This document shows, one piece after another, positions 21,845 to 31,053 of a DNA stretch of 64,000 nt; position 1 is the first letter of the stretch, and every line of letters begins with the position of its first letter. Location: contig OX638333.1 in NCBI GenBank assembly GCA_951812895.1, positions 3,700,001-3,764,000 on the forward strand, written 5' to 3'. Source of the stretch: an uncultured Roseovarius sp. (GTDB lineage Bacteria; Pseudomonadota; Alphaproteobacteria; Rhodobacterales; Rhodobacteraceae). Made by a program: the position numbers and the translations under genes. The notes beneath the pieces were generated by a model. The model saw nothing but the letters and a program-made list of their open reading frames with translations, was not told where the DNA came from and did not search any database.

Positions 21845-21860
21845 ATTGTGTTGATACAAT
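21845..21860. promoter_or_regulatory. MocR operator candidate 1 (ATTGT-N6-ACAAT)
   Basis: ATTGTGTTGATACAAT lies 15 bases upstream of the DUF1127 start codon. It differs by one base from the copy at 21973. Confidence 0.65.
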
Positions 21861-21915
21861 TTCAAATGTGTGTACCAATGAGCTAATCAATAAACATTGA
21901 TTCTACTAGGATTAC

Positions 21916-21932
21916 ATTGTGACTGATACAAT
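21916..21932. promoter_or_regulatory. MocR operator candidate 2 (ATTGT-N7-ACAAT), over the regulator's start codon
   Basis: ATTGT (21916-21920) and ACAAT (21928-21932) flank GACTGAT. The GTG start of the regulator (21919) lies inside the site, which suits autorepression. Confidence 0.55.
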
Positions 21933-23313
21933 TTGGCCCGTCGATTTCTCGAATTCCACTGATCCAAAGTATATTGTATTGATACAATCAATGCGCACGG
22001 CGATCCGCTCCGGCAATCTGAAACAGGGAAGCCGCATGCCACCGGTGCGCGATCTGGCGTGGAAGCTGGGGATCACGCCGGGCACAGTTGCACGGTCATA
22101 CAAAATGGCCGCTGATGAGGGGTTGCTTGAAACCGCTGTTGGTCGTGGGACGTTTGTAACCGGTGGCATGGTTGTGGAATCCGTGCCCCCGGAACCGTTG
22201 ATCAATCCCGTTGCACCAGAGTTTTCAGATTTCAGAGGTGTTCGCGTGCCCAATATCGGGCAGGGGGCTGCAATTCGCAAAGCGCTGGCCCGATTGAGCC
22301 AGTCTTCTGAACGAAACTATACCGATTATCCGACGTCTGAAACGGACCGGATCGCTAGAAACGCAGTTGCGCAATGGATTGGCCCGAATCGCGCGGGGCG
22401 ATTGACGATTGATGATATTGTGCTGGGCCTTGGCGCCCAAAATTCTGTGATGATGGCATTGCAGGCGGTCCTGCATGGTGCCCATCCCGTGATCCTGACA
22501 GAGGATTTGACCTATCCCGGGGTGCGGCATGCAGCAAGATTGCTGCGGGCGCAGCTGATCGGGATAGAAATGGACGAATACGGCATTCGCCCGGACCGGC
22601 TGGAAGAGGCGTTGCGTCGACATGGGGGGCAAGTGCTGCTGACCTCTTGTGAACTGCATAGTCCCACCACAATCCGTACCAGCGTAGAACGCAGGATGGA
22701 GATTGCACAAATCGCCCGGCAGTATCAGCTGCAGATCATCGAGGATGATTGTCATTGCATTACCCGCCCTGAAACACCGGCGTATCGGGCAATTTGCCCG
22801 GAACGGGCGTGGTTTATTTCATCCCTGACCAAAACTGTGTCTTCCTCTGTACGGTTTGGCTATGCCGCGGCGCCAAAGGGACTTGGCAATACTGCGAGGC
22901 AAGTCGCGCAATCTTCGTTTTATGGGCTTCCTCAGCCAATTTTGGATGTTTGTGCGGATCTTATTCAGTCGGGCGCAGCCGAAGAAACGCGTGCGCAGGT
23001 GGAACGGGTCATAAAGTCACTGTCGCAGACAGCCGTAAACATCATGGGGCAGTGGGATATTGCCTGGCGATCTGATTCCCCGTTCCTGTGGTTGAAACTA
23101 CCTCAGGGCTGGCGCGGGTCTACATTTGTACGTGCTTGTGAAGCAAAGCAAATGCGGATCAAGTCGGCGGATGAATTTGCCTTACCGGATGGTCATGCGC
23201 CGAATGCGGTGCGAATTACATTGAATGCGAACATGCCCTTGCCGGAATTGGAGGCTTGTTTGAGAGAAATGTCGGCTATACTGTCACAGCCGCCAGTGAA
23301 TGTGGATATTTGA
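21919..23313 (+). CDS. MocR/PdxR-type regulator (GntR HTH fused to PLP aminotransferase domain)
   Basis: The 464-residue protein combines an N-terminal GntR winged helix (about 25-80, with GSRMPPVRDLAWKLGITPGTVARSY) and a C-terminal fold-type I aminotransferase-like domain. In the latter the expected PLP-binding lysine is Lys305 in SSLTKTVSSSVRFGY. Such proteins sense PLP or amino-acid-like effectors. It starts with GTG, behind an AGGA. Three matching palindromes in the intergenic region and 5' coding region suggest it controls both itself and the divergent DUF1127 gene. Confidence 0.9.
   Translation: MTDTIWPVDFSNSTDPKYIVLIQSMRTAIRSGNLKQGSRMPPVRDLAWKLGITPGTVARSYKMAADEGLLETAVGRGTFVTGGMVVESVPPEPLINPVAPEFSDFRGVRVPNIGQGAAIRKALARLSQSSERNYTDYPTSETDRIARNAVAQWIGPNRAGRLTIDDIVLGLGAQNSVMMALQAVLHGAHPVILTEDLTYPGVRHAARLLRAQLIGIEMDEYGIRPDRLEEALRRHGGQVLLTSCELHSPTTIRTSVERRMEIAQIARQYQLQIIEDDCHCITRPETPAYRAICPERAWFISSLTKTVSSSVRFGYAAAPKGLGNTARQVAQSSFYGLPQPILDVCADLIQSGAAEETRAQVERVIKSLSQTAVNIMGQWDIAWRSDSPFLWLKLPQGWRGSTFVRACEAKQMRIKSADEFALPDGHAPNAVRITLNANMPLPELEACLREMSAILSQPPVNVDI
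21973..21988. promoter_or_regulatory. MocR operator candidate 3 (inside the regulator's coding region)
   Basis: ATTGTATTGATACAAT is a near-perfect palindrome at codons 19-24 of the regulator gene, 57 bases from the site at 21916. Confidence 0.55.
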
Positions 23314-23378
23314 TGGGGTAAAATAATACCTATTTTGTAACACATTGATTTTACAACGGTAATTTAAACTTACTGTCC

Positions 23379-23406
23379 TTGACGCGAAATACTAAGCCTA
23401 TATAAC
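23379..23406 (+). promoter_or_regulatory. Sigma-70-type promoter for rplM-rpsI
   Basis: TTGACG (23379-23384) and TATAAC (23401-23406) are separated by 16 bases, about 65 bases before the rplM start codon. This is the best promoter match in the gap. Confidence 0.6.
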
Positions 23407-23470
23407 CCGTCCATCGAATTTGGGGTCATGTCATTTGGCCCTGCCTGAACAAATATAGGGTTTCCCTGCA

Positions 23471-23935
23471 ATGAAAACATTCTCTGCAACACCGGCAGAT
23501 ATCGACAAGAAATGGATCGTGATTGACGCCGAAGGCGTTGTTCTGGGTCGTCTTGCCGCTATCGTCGCCACGCGCCTGCGTGGTAAGCATAAGCCGAGTT
23601 TCACGCCGAACATGGACATGGGCGACAATGTTATCGTCGTTAATGCCGACAAGGTTCAACTGACCGGCAACAAACGTGAAAAACCAAACTACTGGCACAC
23701 CGGGCATCCGGGCGGCATCAAATCCCGCACCACCGGAGAGATCCTGGAAGGCGAGCATCCTGAGCGTGTTGTCATGCAGGCCGTCAAGCGGATGCTGCCA
23801 GGCAACCGTCTGAGCCGTCAGCAGATGACCAATCTGCGTGTTTACGCCGGTGGCGATCATCCGCATGAGGCGCAAAGCCCGGAAGTGCTGGATGTCAAAT
23901 CCATGAACTCAAAGAATACGCGGGTGGCCTACTGA
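23471..23935 (+). CDS. rplM: 50S ribosomal protein L13
   Basis: The 154-residue protein shows the L13 signature [15 protein letters not shown] near residues 16-30, then [18 protein letters not shown] and the GMLP-like segment [15 protein letters not shown]13 is an early assembly protein of the large ribosomal subunit. The stop overlaps the rpsI start by one base, the standard rplM-rpsI pair. Confidence 0.98.
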   Translation: MKTFSATPADIDKKWIVIDAEGVVLGRLAAIVATRLRGKHKPSFTPNMDMGDNVIVVNADKVQLTGNKREKPNYWHTGHPGGIKSRTTGEILEGEHPERVVMQAVKRMLPGNRLSRQQMTNLRVYAGGDHPHEAQSPEVLDVKSMNSKNTRVAY

Positions 23936-24423
23936 TGTCTGAAGAAATCAAATCCCTCGAAGAACTCGAAGCAGTGGCCGAAGGTGTTGCACCTGTGGCA
24001 GAGGTAGAAGTTGCACGCGACCCCGTTCGTGATGACCTTGGTCGGTCTTATGCAACCGGCAAGCGGAAAGATGCGGTTGCCCGTGTCTGGATCAAACCCG
24101 GTTCGGGCAAGGTCAGCGTGAATGGCAGAGCAATGAACGTCTATTTCGCGCGTCCGGTTTTGCAGATGATCCTGCGTCAGCCTTTCTCGGTTGCCGGTGT
24201 TGAAGATCAGTTTGACGTGCAGGCAACTGTCAAAGGTGGCGGCCTGTCAGGTCAGGCCGGTGCGGTTAAACACGGTATTTCAAAAGCGCTGCAGCTTTAT
24301 GATCCGAGCCTGCGTTCGGCATTGAAAGCCGCGGGCTTCCTGACACGCGACAGCCGCGTTGTTGAACGTAAGAAATTCGGTAAGCGCAAGGCGCGCCGGA
24401 GCTTCCAGTTCTCGAAGCGTTAA
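23935..24423 (+). CDS. rpsI: 30S ribosomal protein S9
   Basis: The 162-residue protein has an acidic N-terminal extension (about 30 residues). The S9 core follows, with [20 protein letters not shown] and [19 protein letters not shown]. The conserved C-terminal tail [17 protein letters not shown] reaches the ribosomal P site. The pair ends at a strong terminator. Confidence 0.98.
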   Translation: MSEEIKSLEELEAVAEGVAPVAEVEVARDPVRDDLGRSYATGKRKDAVARVWIKPGSGKVSVNGRAMNVYFARPVLQMILRQPFSVAGVEDQFDVQATVKGGGLSGQAGAVKHGISKALQLYDPSLRSALKAAGFLTRDSRVVERKKFGKRKARRSFQFSKR

Positions 24424-24445
24424 TCGTTTCGGAATTACAATTTGG

Positions 24446-24478
24446 AAAGGGCGGCCTTCGGGCGGCCCTTTTTCTTTT
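24446..24478 (+). terminator. Rho-independent terminator after rpsI
   Basis: AAAGGGC pairs with GCCCTTT around an inner GCC-TTCG-GGC tetraloop hairpin, with T5-C-T4 following. A UUCG-capped stem of this kind is a strong terminator. Confidence 0.9.
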
Positions 24479-24550
24479 GCGATATGTTGGGGAGCTGCTC
24501 CTGAACTCCCGACGTATATGTTGAAAGGTGAAGCACGGGCCAGTTGGGGA

Positions 24551-25285
24551 TTATTCTGGCACCACGCGCCACGCTTTGGGGATCAGCACCCAACGGTCGC
24601 TGACCTTGTAGAGCCCATCAAAGGCCATTCCAAGGGTTTCGCCGGGTTCCACAAATTTGAAACGTACAATTGGGATGCCACGATTAAGATAGGGCAGCAA
24701 CTCATTGTAACCGCCTGGGAATTTTCCGATAACTGGGTCCCGATTGATCAATTCAGTTGTGGTTGCAGTGACGACCAATAGCTCGGTTTGCCCCTGATTT
24801 GGACCAATGGCGGCACCATCATAAATCGAGTCAACATAAGCTGTGACGGCGGGCAATAACGCTGACTTAAAAATCATAGCAAGTTCTGCTTGTGTTGGGC
24901 GAAGCGCGGCAGTTAACGCTCTGCGATCTGCACCGGGGTCGAGGAATTTTCCCAATAGCGCACGCGCCTCATCTTCTGGAGAGGAGCTGGACAGGCCGCT
25001 GACGAGCGCGATCACTGCATTCTCGATCGATGTGCCATATGGCATATCCACACAAACAGTTCCGGTGCGGCGGCGTAGCTCCGCATAGGTTTCCGCGGTG
25101 TCGGGCAAGGTGGTTTCCAGCATCGAAGTGACGGCGAAATAGAGGTAACGCTCCATCGCCTGATGTTCTGCCGCGTCGTCGAAACCCGCCACCTGCGTGC
25201 AGCTGGCGGTGGGCATAAAGCGATCTTGGGCAGATGCGGCAGATGCGCCGATTAGGCTAATGACCAGAAAAAAGATTAATCGCAT
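24551..25285 (-). CDS. Exported protein of unknown function
   Basis: The start is placed at ATG 25285, preceded by GGGGA, where a clear signal peptide begins (MRLIFFLVISLIGASAASAQ). The 244-residue precursor has a mature part with two cysteines (ASCTQVAGF and TVCVDMPYG) and a mixed alpha/beta C-terminal half (RGIPIVRFKFVEPGETLGMAFDGLYKV). No family is recognised. Single gene, facing the rpsI terminator. Confidence 0.6.
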   Translation of the reverse strand: MRLIFFLVISLIGASAASAQDRFMPTASCTQVAGFDDAAEHQAMERYLYFAVTSMLETTLPDTAETYAELRRRTGTVCVDMPYGTSIENAVIALVSGLSSSSPEDEARALLGKFLDPGADRRALTAALRPTQAELAMIFKSALLPAVTAYVDSIYDGAAIGPNQGQTELLVVTATTTELINRDPVIGKFPGGYNELLPYLNRGIPIVRFKFVEPGETLGMAFDGLYKVSDRWVLIPKAWRVVPE

Positions 25286-25385
25286 GGTATTCCCCAACAA
25301 TAATTGTCCCATCACTCTATCACAATAATTTCCTTTCTTTAGAGATGCACCGTAAGCAAGAGATTCAGAACTTGTTGCCTTGAGA

Positions 25386-25778
25386 CTATTCGTTTTTACT
25401 ACAGCGAGTAGTAGGGACCAACTTGTGATACATGCGCCCAGACTCGCCAAGACGCTGCTCAATACACGCCCGACTGGCAACCTGTCCCGACAAAGCGACT
25501 GACTTAGTGCCAACAGTTTTTTCTGTCCCATCAGGTAGACGTACTGTTGCAAAAAACGAAAATCCTCCTTCTTCACTGGCTATTGAGTGTGTAAAAAGCA
25601 CCTCGGCGACGACATAACTATCGTGATGGTGTGGTTCTCTGTAAGTTAGATAAAGCCAAAATGCGCCAAATACCCCAGACAGACAGAAATACAATATTAC
25701 TGCTGAATACTTGTCCCACCACAGCAGTTTGTCGAGTTTATGAAACCGCTTATCGCTTTCGTTTTCGAGCTTACTCAT
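25386..25778 (-). CDS. Single-pass membrane protein of unknown function
   Basis: The 130-residue protein starts at ATG 25778, overlapping the end of the TetR gene by 8 bases. A charged N-terminus ([17 protein letters not shown]) is followed by one membrane segment (about 25-43, SAVILYFCLSGVFGAFWLYL). The C-terminal domain is probably extracytoplasmic, with two cysteines (RACIEQRL, TTRCSKNE). No family is recognised. The overlap suggests coupling to the TetR regulator. Confidence 0.55.
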   Translation of the reverse strand: MSKLENESDKRFHKLDKLLWWDKYSAVILYFCLSGVFGAFWLYLTYREPHHHDSYVVAEVLFTHSIASEEGGFSFFATVRLPDGTEKTVGTKSVALSGQVASRACIEQRLGESGRMYHKLVPTTRCSKNE

Positions 25779-26388
25779 CCGGCGGCACCAAACCCAGGCC
25801 GCGCAGGTAGACACCGATGCCACTTTCCAAAAGGTCCTCTGGTGGAAAGGGGCTTTGGGTGCCCGGGGAATTACGGGCGAATAGTTCTACAACGCCGTGT
25901 GACAAGGCCCAGATATGAGCGAAGAACATTGAGGGTGGCGGGCGTTTTTCTGGCGGGATGTGTTGAGACAGCTCTTCGGCGGCGCGTTCCAGCACGCCGC
26001 GGGCGCGGGCCGAGATCGCGGCAAGCTCTGGCGTACGGTTGACCGATATGCCGCTTTCAAACATCGCGATGTAATGGCCGGGGTATTTACGGGCAAAGGC
26101 AAGATATGCGCGGCCCGTTGCCTCGAATGAGGCGAGTGCCGAGGGCTGACCGGTTTCGTAGGCGTATTGCATGACATCGGCGAAGATTTCATAGCCCTGA
26201 CGGGCGGCTTCGGCGATCAGGTCTTCGCGGCCCGCGAAGTGGCGGTAAACGGCGGCGGGCGTAACCCCGGCCTGTTTGGCGGCCTCTGACAAGGTGAAAC
26301 CGGTTGGACCTTTGGCTTCGATCAGCTTGAGTGCTGCTTCAACCAGAGCCTGTCGCAGATTGCCATGATGATATCCACGCTTAGGCAT
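25771..26388 (-). CDS. TetR/AcrR family transcriptional regulator
   Basis: The 205-residue protein begins [28 protein letters not shown]. Its [34 protein letters not shown] (about 32-62), is typical of TetR. The C-terminal ligand domain is of the WHG/TetR_C type ([12 protein letters not shown]). ATG 26388 overlaps the ppk2 stop by 8 bases, so it is translated from the ppk2 message. It may regulate this small operon; the ligand is unknown. Confidence 0.85.
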   Translation of the reverse strand: MPKRGYHHGNLRQALVEAALKLIEAKGPTGFTLSEAAKQAGVTPAAVYRHFAGREDLIAEAARQGYEIFADVMQYAYETGQPSALASFEATGRAYLAFARKYPGHYIAMFESGISVNRTPELAAISARARGVLERAAEELSQHIPPEKRPPPSMFFAHIWALSHGVVELFARNSPGTQSPFPPEDLLESGIGVYLRGLGLVPPDE

Positions 26389-27250
26389 TCCAAATATCCG
26401 GACCGCCGCAAACATGGGCGTCGCACGTACCAATTGCGGCTGCATCCTTTCGATCATAGTCAATGGTGTGCAGGACGTGACGGATCGCTTCCAGCCGGGC
26501 GCGGCGTTTGTCGTCGGAACGGATAATTGTCCATGGTGCTTCCGGCCTGTGGCTGCGATCAAGGGTTTCGCCAATCGCGGTGGTGTATTGATCCCATTTC
26601 TTCAGACCTTCGACATCAATCCAGCTAAGCTTCCACTGCTTTAAGGGGTCATTTTCGCGTCCAAGAAAACGACGCAGCTGTTCGGCACGGCCGACATTGA
26701 GCCAGAATTTGAAAAGGTGAATGCCTTCTTCCGCTAACATACGTTCGAAATCGGGCACCTGGGTAAAGAAATGTTCGCGTTGGTCATCCGTACAGAATCC
26801 AAAAACCTTTTCGACCACGCCACGATTGTACCAGCTGCGGTCGAAAAACACGATTTCACCACCAGAGGGCAAATGGTCGATGTAGCGTTGAAAATACCAT
26901 TGCGTTTGCTCGGTCTCGGTGGGTTTAGATAATGCGACCACACGCGCGCCACGAGGGTTAAGGTATTCCCGGAAGCGTTTGATTGTACCACCTTTTCCGG
27001 CAGCATCACGTCCTTCGAACACACAAGCAACGCGGGCATCACTTTCCTTGGTCCAGGCCTGAAGTTTGACCAGTTCGGTCTGCAGTCTGCGCAGGTCTTT
27101 TTCATAATGCTTTCGGGGCAGGCGTTCGGAATGGGGATAGGAGGTGTCGAGGATATCGCCCCGTTCTGCCCGGCGAATGGCATTGCTGACCTCTTTTGGT
27201 GCGTCGTTTTCAAAAAACGAGCTGATTGCCCCGTCGAATGGCAGCTTCAT
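26381..27250 (-). CDS. ppk2: Polyphosphate kinase 2
   Basis: PPK2 transfers phosphate between polyphosphate and nucleoside diphosphates. The 289-residue protein has Walker [13 protein letters not shown] (about 78-89), the lid-module residues in the [16 protein letters not shown] region, and Walker [14 protein letters not shown] (about 137). Its single-domain length fits class I. A GGGAGC ribosome site precedes the start. It leads a run with TetR and a small membrane protein, each junction overlapping by 8 bases. Confidence 0.93.
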   Translation of the reverse strand: MKLPFDGAISSFFENDAPKEVSNAIRRAERGDILDTSYPHSERLPRKHYEKDLRRLQTELVKLQAWTKESDARVACVFEGRDAAGKGGTIKRFREYLNPRGARVVALSKPTETEQTQWYFQRYIDHLPSGGEIVFFDRSWYNRGVVEKVFGFCTDDQREHFFTQVPDFERMLAEEGIHLFKFWLNVGRAEQLRRFLGRENDPLKQWKLSWIDVEGLKKWDQYTTAIGETLDRSHRPEAPWTIIRSDDKRRARLEAIRHVLHTIDYDRKDAAAIGTCDAHVCGGPDIWNA

Positions 27251-27290
27251 ATAACTGCTCCCTTATTGTTCTTGATTGTAATATGGCGGC

Positions 27291-28259
27291 TCAGGGTGCC
27301 GGGCGCAATCCGGCCCGTTTTGCAACACTGTCGATAGCTCTGATGATTTCTATTTCAGAGGAGTGATGTGGCATATGGCCCACATTGGAAAGCCGGATAA
27401 GGGCTGCGCCAAGAATAGCCTCAAACAAAGCTTCAGAATGAAGGGTAAAGTTGACGGTATCGTCATCAAGGCCGTGTATGATTTCCGTTGGCACCGATAT
27501 TTCTTCGTAGCGGCTGTGCAATTTTTCGATGTCAGACAACAGATTGGCACGTTGCATCGCATTGGCACGCAGGCTGGATCGTCGCAAAGTGAGACCGGGT
27601 CCGAAATGTGTGCCATATCCGGAAGGCACAGGATTGGGATGAAATGCATCGTTAAGTGCTGAATTGATCCGCCTTTCTCCCACGAAAGCGGTGATCAGCG
27701 GAGCAAGTAACGGACCGGTAATCGGGTGCGACAGGAATGTGTAATAGGCTGACAACCCGGTTGTCCACGGGTGCGAAGGGGCGGCGACAGGAACCAGAGC
27801 CGAAAGCGCATCGGGGTGGTGCAGTGCCCAGGCCAGCGCAACAGCACCACCGTAGGAGTGCCCCATCACGATAGGTTTCTCCGCACCTAGCTGATTAGAC
27901 GCCCTGACCAACAGGTCTGCCTGTTCAACGAGACTGGCCCCTGCAGGGTTGAGATGGCTGGAATAGCCATGGCCGGGCCTGTCAAAGATGATGACGCGGT
28001 AGTTTTCTGCCAATTTGGGTGCCAGTGAGAATGTCATGTCGCGCAAATTGCTTCCAGAACCATGCAACAAAACCAAATCAGGGCCGCTCCCCATGATTTG
28101 TGCATGAACCCTATGCCCATCGACCATCAAAATTTGGCCGGTCGGTGGAAATTCGCGTTCTGCCTGTGTTTCAGCGTTGTTTGCCCGGTTCACTGTCCAA
28201 AGCACAAACAGGACAAGCGCGAGAAGAACTGTGACAAGCAGCTTAATCCTGAGTGACAT
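27291..28259 (-). CDS. Membrane-anchored alpha/beta hydrolase
   Basis: The 322-residue protein has an N-terminal anchor ([21 protein letters not shown]) and an alpha/beta-hydrolase fold. The fold includes the oxyanion segment [11 protein letters not shown] (about 62), nucleophile elbow [12 protein letters not shown] (Ser about 134), a catalytic Asp candidate in [10 protein letters not shown], and His in NVGHMPHH near the C-terminus. The start at 28259 lies inside the end of metA, overlapping it by 17 bases. The substrate is unknown; the PALP-type esterase/haloperoxidase group is possible. Confidence 0.82.
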   Translation of the reverse strand: MSLRIKLLVTVLLALVLFVLWTVNRANNAETQAEREFPPTGQILMVDGHRVHAQIMGSGPDLVLLHGSGSNLRDMTFSLAPKLAENYRVIIFDRPGHGYSSHLNPAGASLVEQADLLVRASNQLGAEKPIVMGHSYGGAVALAWALHHPDALSALVPVAAPSHPWTTGLSAYYTFLSHPITGPLLAPLITAFVGERRINSALNDAFHPNPVPSGYGTHFGPGLTLRRSSLRANAMQRANLLSDIEKLHSRYEEISVPTEIIHGLDDDTVNFTLHSEALFEAILGAALIRLSNVGHMPHHSSEIEIIRAIDSVAKRAGLRPAP

Positions 28260-29166
28260 GAAGATCGAATGGTGTGGATTGATAAATCTCGTTGATCCAG
28301 TTGCCATAAAGAAGGTGGGCGTGGCTGCGCCAGCGGTTTTGTGGCGTCACTGATGGATCGTCATCCGGATAGTAATTGCAAGGTATATTGATCGGAGTGC
28401 CGTCTTTGACATCACGATCATATTCCTGCTTCAACGTCTCACTGTCGTACTCAAAGTGGTTAAAGATATAGAGCGCATTATGCGCTGCGTCTTCTACCAG
28501 ACAGGGGCCGGTTTCATCGCTGTATAGCAATGTTTTAAGGCCGGTTGCTGTATCAATCTCGTTCTGGCGCATCTCTGTCCAACGGCTGACCGGGATCACG
28601 CAGTCATCCGAAAACCCACGCAGATAGGGCGATGCCGGATCCATATTACGTTGCCGGAAACAGCCAAAGGCCTTGTGCCCAAGCATATGTTTGTTCACGC
28701 CGTGAAAGTGGTTGATCATTGCCATGCCCCCCCAGCACACACCAAATGTGGAATGCACATGGGTCTGGGTCCAATCCATTAAGCGGCACAACTCTTTCCA
28801 ATATGTGACATCCTCGAATTCAAGGTGCTCGATCGGGGTGCCTGTAATGATCAGACCATCAAATTTCTCTCCGGACGCTTCGATTTCTGAAAACGGCCGG
28901 TAAAAACTCTCCATATGTGCAGCGGCCGTGTTTTTGCTCTGGTGCTCACTCATTCTGATCAGGCTGAACTCGATCTGCAAAGGTGTGGCACCGATCAGGC
29001 GGGCAAATTGATTTTCCGTTTGGATTTTCTTTGGCATCAGATTGAGCAGCCCGATACGAAGCGGACGAATGTCCTGACGAGCAGCCTGATCTTCACTCAT
29101 CACCATCACACCTTCGCGCGTCAGCACGTCATAGGCAGGCAGGTCAGATGGGATTTTTATAGGCAT
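28243..29166 (-). CDS. metA: Homoserine O-acyltransferase MetA, predicted acetyl-CoA specific
   Basis: MetA acylates homoserine in methionine synthesis. The 307-residue protein has the catalytic cysteine Cys144 in [10 protein letters not shown] and the conserved histidine-glutamate region in [12 protein letters not shown]. In E. coli the acyl-donor position is Gly111, giving succinyl specificity; the equivalent residue here is Glu113 in [10 protein letters not shown], which in characterised homologues marks acetyltransferases. So it probably makes O-acetylhomoserine. Its end overlaps the hydrolase start by 17 bases. Only 42 bases separate it from the upstream ATPase gene, so no SAM riboswitch fits here. 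Confidence 0.92.
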   Translation of the reverse strand: MPIKIPSDLPAYDVLTREGVMVMSEDQAARQDIRPLRIGLLNLMPKKIQTENQFARLIGATPLQIEFSLIRMSEHQSKNTAAAHMESFYRPFSEIEASGEKFDGLIITGTPIEHLEFEDVTYWKELCRLMDWTQTHVHSTFGVCWGGMAMINHFHGVNKHMLGHKAFGCFRQRNMDPASPYLRGFSDDCVIPVSRWTEMRQNEIDTATGLKTLLYSDETGPCLVEDAAHNALYIFNHFEYDSETLKQEYDRDVKDGTPINIPCNYYPDDDPSVTPQNRWRSHAHLLYGNWINEIYQSTPFDLHVTQD

Positions 29167-29208
29167 ACTAATTCAGACTTTCGGGCCAACAAGAAGAGAA
29201 ATAGGCAA

Positions 29209-30069
29209 TCATGCGCTGTGCTCAAGGGCGGTGCTGATAAGTGCATCGAAGTCTTCGATTGATTTCACTGTGACCACATCATCTGCGGTGACTGTAATCC
29301 CCCATTTTGCCAGCGACTCGTAACGTGGTTGACGGTGGGAAAGAGCGCGGGCATAGGTCCAGCGGATGAACTTATCCGGATCAACTTCATCTTCTTTGCA
29401 ATTGTTTTCGCTTAGGTATTCGTTCCATGATTGCAACAAGAATTCTGGTTGGTAGGCCATTGGCTTGGGCGCGCGGTCAAACCGGCGGATCAATTCTTGG
29501 GTATGTGCATCATCCCCTTTTATCCGGACGAGCAGGCAGTGACGTGACAATTCCGTGAGCAATGGATCATCTGGGTCATTTCCATTGGCCCATTCGCAAA
29601 TAGAGCCACCTGTATCGCAGACAAAATGGGGATAGCCATAGAGCCGCTGGCTGCGTCCGATGAAGTACGCCGTGTCCATCAGCGAAGATATCTCTGCTTG
29701 CCGAAACTGTTCCTGTCTGCGGCGATATTCGGCAATGGGAGTGCCACCAAGGTCGGGGTTGCCCGGCTTTCCCAAATAACTCGAAACGGGAGCGAGATTG
29801 TTGAAGGTAATGTTTGAGCCGATAAAAATCGAATCCGTCAACAGCAGGTCGCGCAAAAACGGGACCTGCATTGCATATGCTTTTGCGTTGTCAGCAATCA
29901 GCTCGCCCATGTAGCGGGTGCCGATGCGGTAATCGATTGAGTAGTGAAACCAATCCCCCTGGGCGCGAAGCAGGTTGGACAGGTAAGTTTTGCCAAGGCC
30001 AGACATGCCGTAAAACAATACGCGCTTGTTTTTCGCCGCCTGCCAATCTTTAGCTGTCTGGTAGATCAT
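29209..30069 (-). CDS. P-loop ATPase of unknown function
   Basis: The 286-residue protein has Walker A GMSGLGKTYLS (about 20-30) but no obvious classical Walker B motif. It contains VCDTGGSICEW and a long helical C-terminus (FLLQSWNEYLSENNCKEDEVDPDKFIRWTYARAL). This is a soluble protein of a conserved alphaproteobacterial ATPase type; I do not know its role. It sits immediately upstream of metA, with 42 bases between, and may be co-transcribed. Confidence 0.7.
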   Translation of the reverse strand: MIYQTAKDWQAAKNKRVLFYGMSGLGKTYLSNLLRAQGDWFHYSIDYRIGTRYMGELIADNAKAYAMQVPFLRDLLLTDSIFIGSNITFNNLAPVSSYLGKPGNPDLGGTPIAEYRRRQEQFRQAEISSLMDTAYFIGRSQRLYGYPHFVCDTGGSICEWANGNDPDDPLLTELSRHCLLVRIKGDDAHTQELIRRFDRAPKPMAYQPEFLLQSWNEYLSENNCKEDEVDPDKFIRWTYARALSHRQPRYESLAKWGITVTADDVVTVKSIEDFDALISTALEHSA

Positions 30070-30160
30070 CTTCGCCTCATACCTTATGCGCCCGTGGTAG
30101 CCAGAGCGATGCGCAGGGTCAATGCAAAGCCTTCATTGAACATTGCATTTGATCGGCCGG

Positions 30161-31051
30161 TTAAATCTTGCGTGTTTCAGACCAAAGGTTGACGTAATTC
30201 GCCCCGAAAATCACGATGGCACCAAGGATAACCAGAGCATCCGCCGGTTCACCATAAAATGCCATTCCAATGACAACAATGATGGGCAGGCGCAGAAAAT
30301 CGAACGGTGTTATCAACGTCGCTGGTGCAATGGACAAGGCCGTCGTCAGGCAAAAATGCGCCGCTAAGCCGCCAAGGCCGATGAGCACGAGCCAAAGAGT
30401 TGAACCAAGCGAGGGCACCGCGACATCAAAGTCATATCCCGAACAGATGATCCCGAAAACTGACTGCGTCAGGGTCATCCAGAAGAGGATGCAGAGCAAA
30501 GACTCAGTTCGCGTCAACTGCTTTGTAAAGACAATTGAACCCGCAAAGCCGATCGCAGCGGCTGCTGCAGCAATCGTGCCAATGTTTAACGCTTCGGCGT
30601 TCGGTCTGGCCACGATCAGAATGCCAGCAAAACCAATGAGCGCGCAAACAACCCGCAGCCGCGTTAGCCTTTCCCCCAATAGCAGCGGTGAAATTAGCAG
30701 TACCCAAAGCGGCGTGGTGAATTCCAATGCGAATACCTGAGCTAATGGGATCAGCGCAAGAGCCAGAAACCAAAGGTTCTGCCCGGCAAAATGAAACACG
30801 TTTCTGAGCAAATGTAATGGCAGGCGTTGTCGCGAAATCTGAGATTGACGTCCCGTTGTTGTGAGCACGATCACAACGATGAACAGCCCGACAAAGCTGC
30901 GATACATCATGATTTCAAATGTATCGAGCTCAAAGCTCACTGCGCGCCCGGCAATTGCCATCAAGGTGAACGCAACAACAGAACCCAGCATCCAGAATGC
31001 TGCGCGTAAGACCTTAGATGGATCAGCGCCGTCTGGCTGCGGCGCAGCCAT
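30161..31051 (-). CDS. DMT-superfamily (EamA) transporter
   Basis: The 296-residue integral membrane protein is built of two EamA repeats of about five helices each, for example FWMLGSVVAFTLMAIAGRAV and LVLIGLGGLAAHFCLTTAL. A second-half motif ITPFDFLRLPIIVVIG matches members of the drug/metabolite transporter family. The substrate cannot be predicted. It is 2 bases from the upstream leftward gene's stop, so transcription is joint. Confidence 0.88.
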   Translation of the reverse strand: MAAPQPDGADPSKVLRAAFWMLGSVVAFTLMAIAGRAVSFELDTFEIMMYRSFVGLFIVVIVLTTTGRQSQISRQRLPLHLLRNVFHFAGQNLWFLALALIPLAQVFALEFTTPLWVLLISPLLLGERLTRLRVVCALIGFAGILIVARPNAEALNIGTIAAAAAAIGFAGSIVFTKQLTRTESLLCILFWMTLTQSVFGIICSGYDFDVAVPSLGSTLWLVLIGLGGLAAHFCLTTALSIAPATLITPFDFLRLPIIVVIGMAFYGEPADALVILGAIVIFGANYVNLWSETRKI

Positions 31052-31053
31052 GT

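Noticed and set aside
29167-29208. A SAM-II riboswitch before metA
   Set aside because: Only 42 bases separate metA from the upstream ATPase stop codon, too short for the motif plus leader, and no matching pattern is seen.
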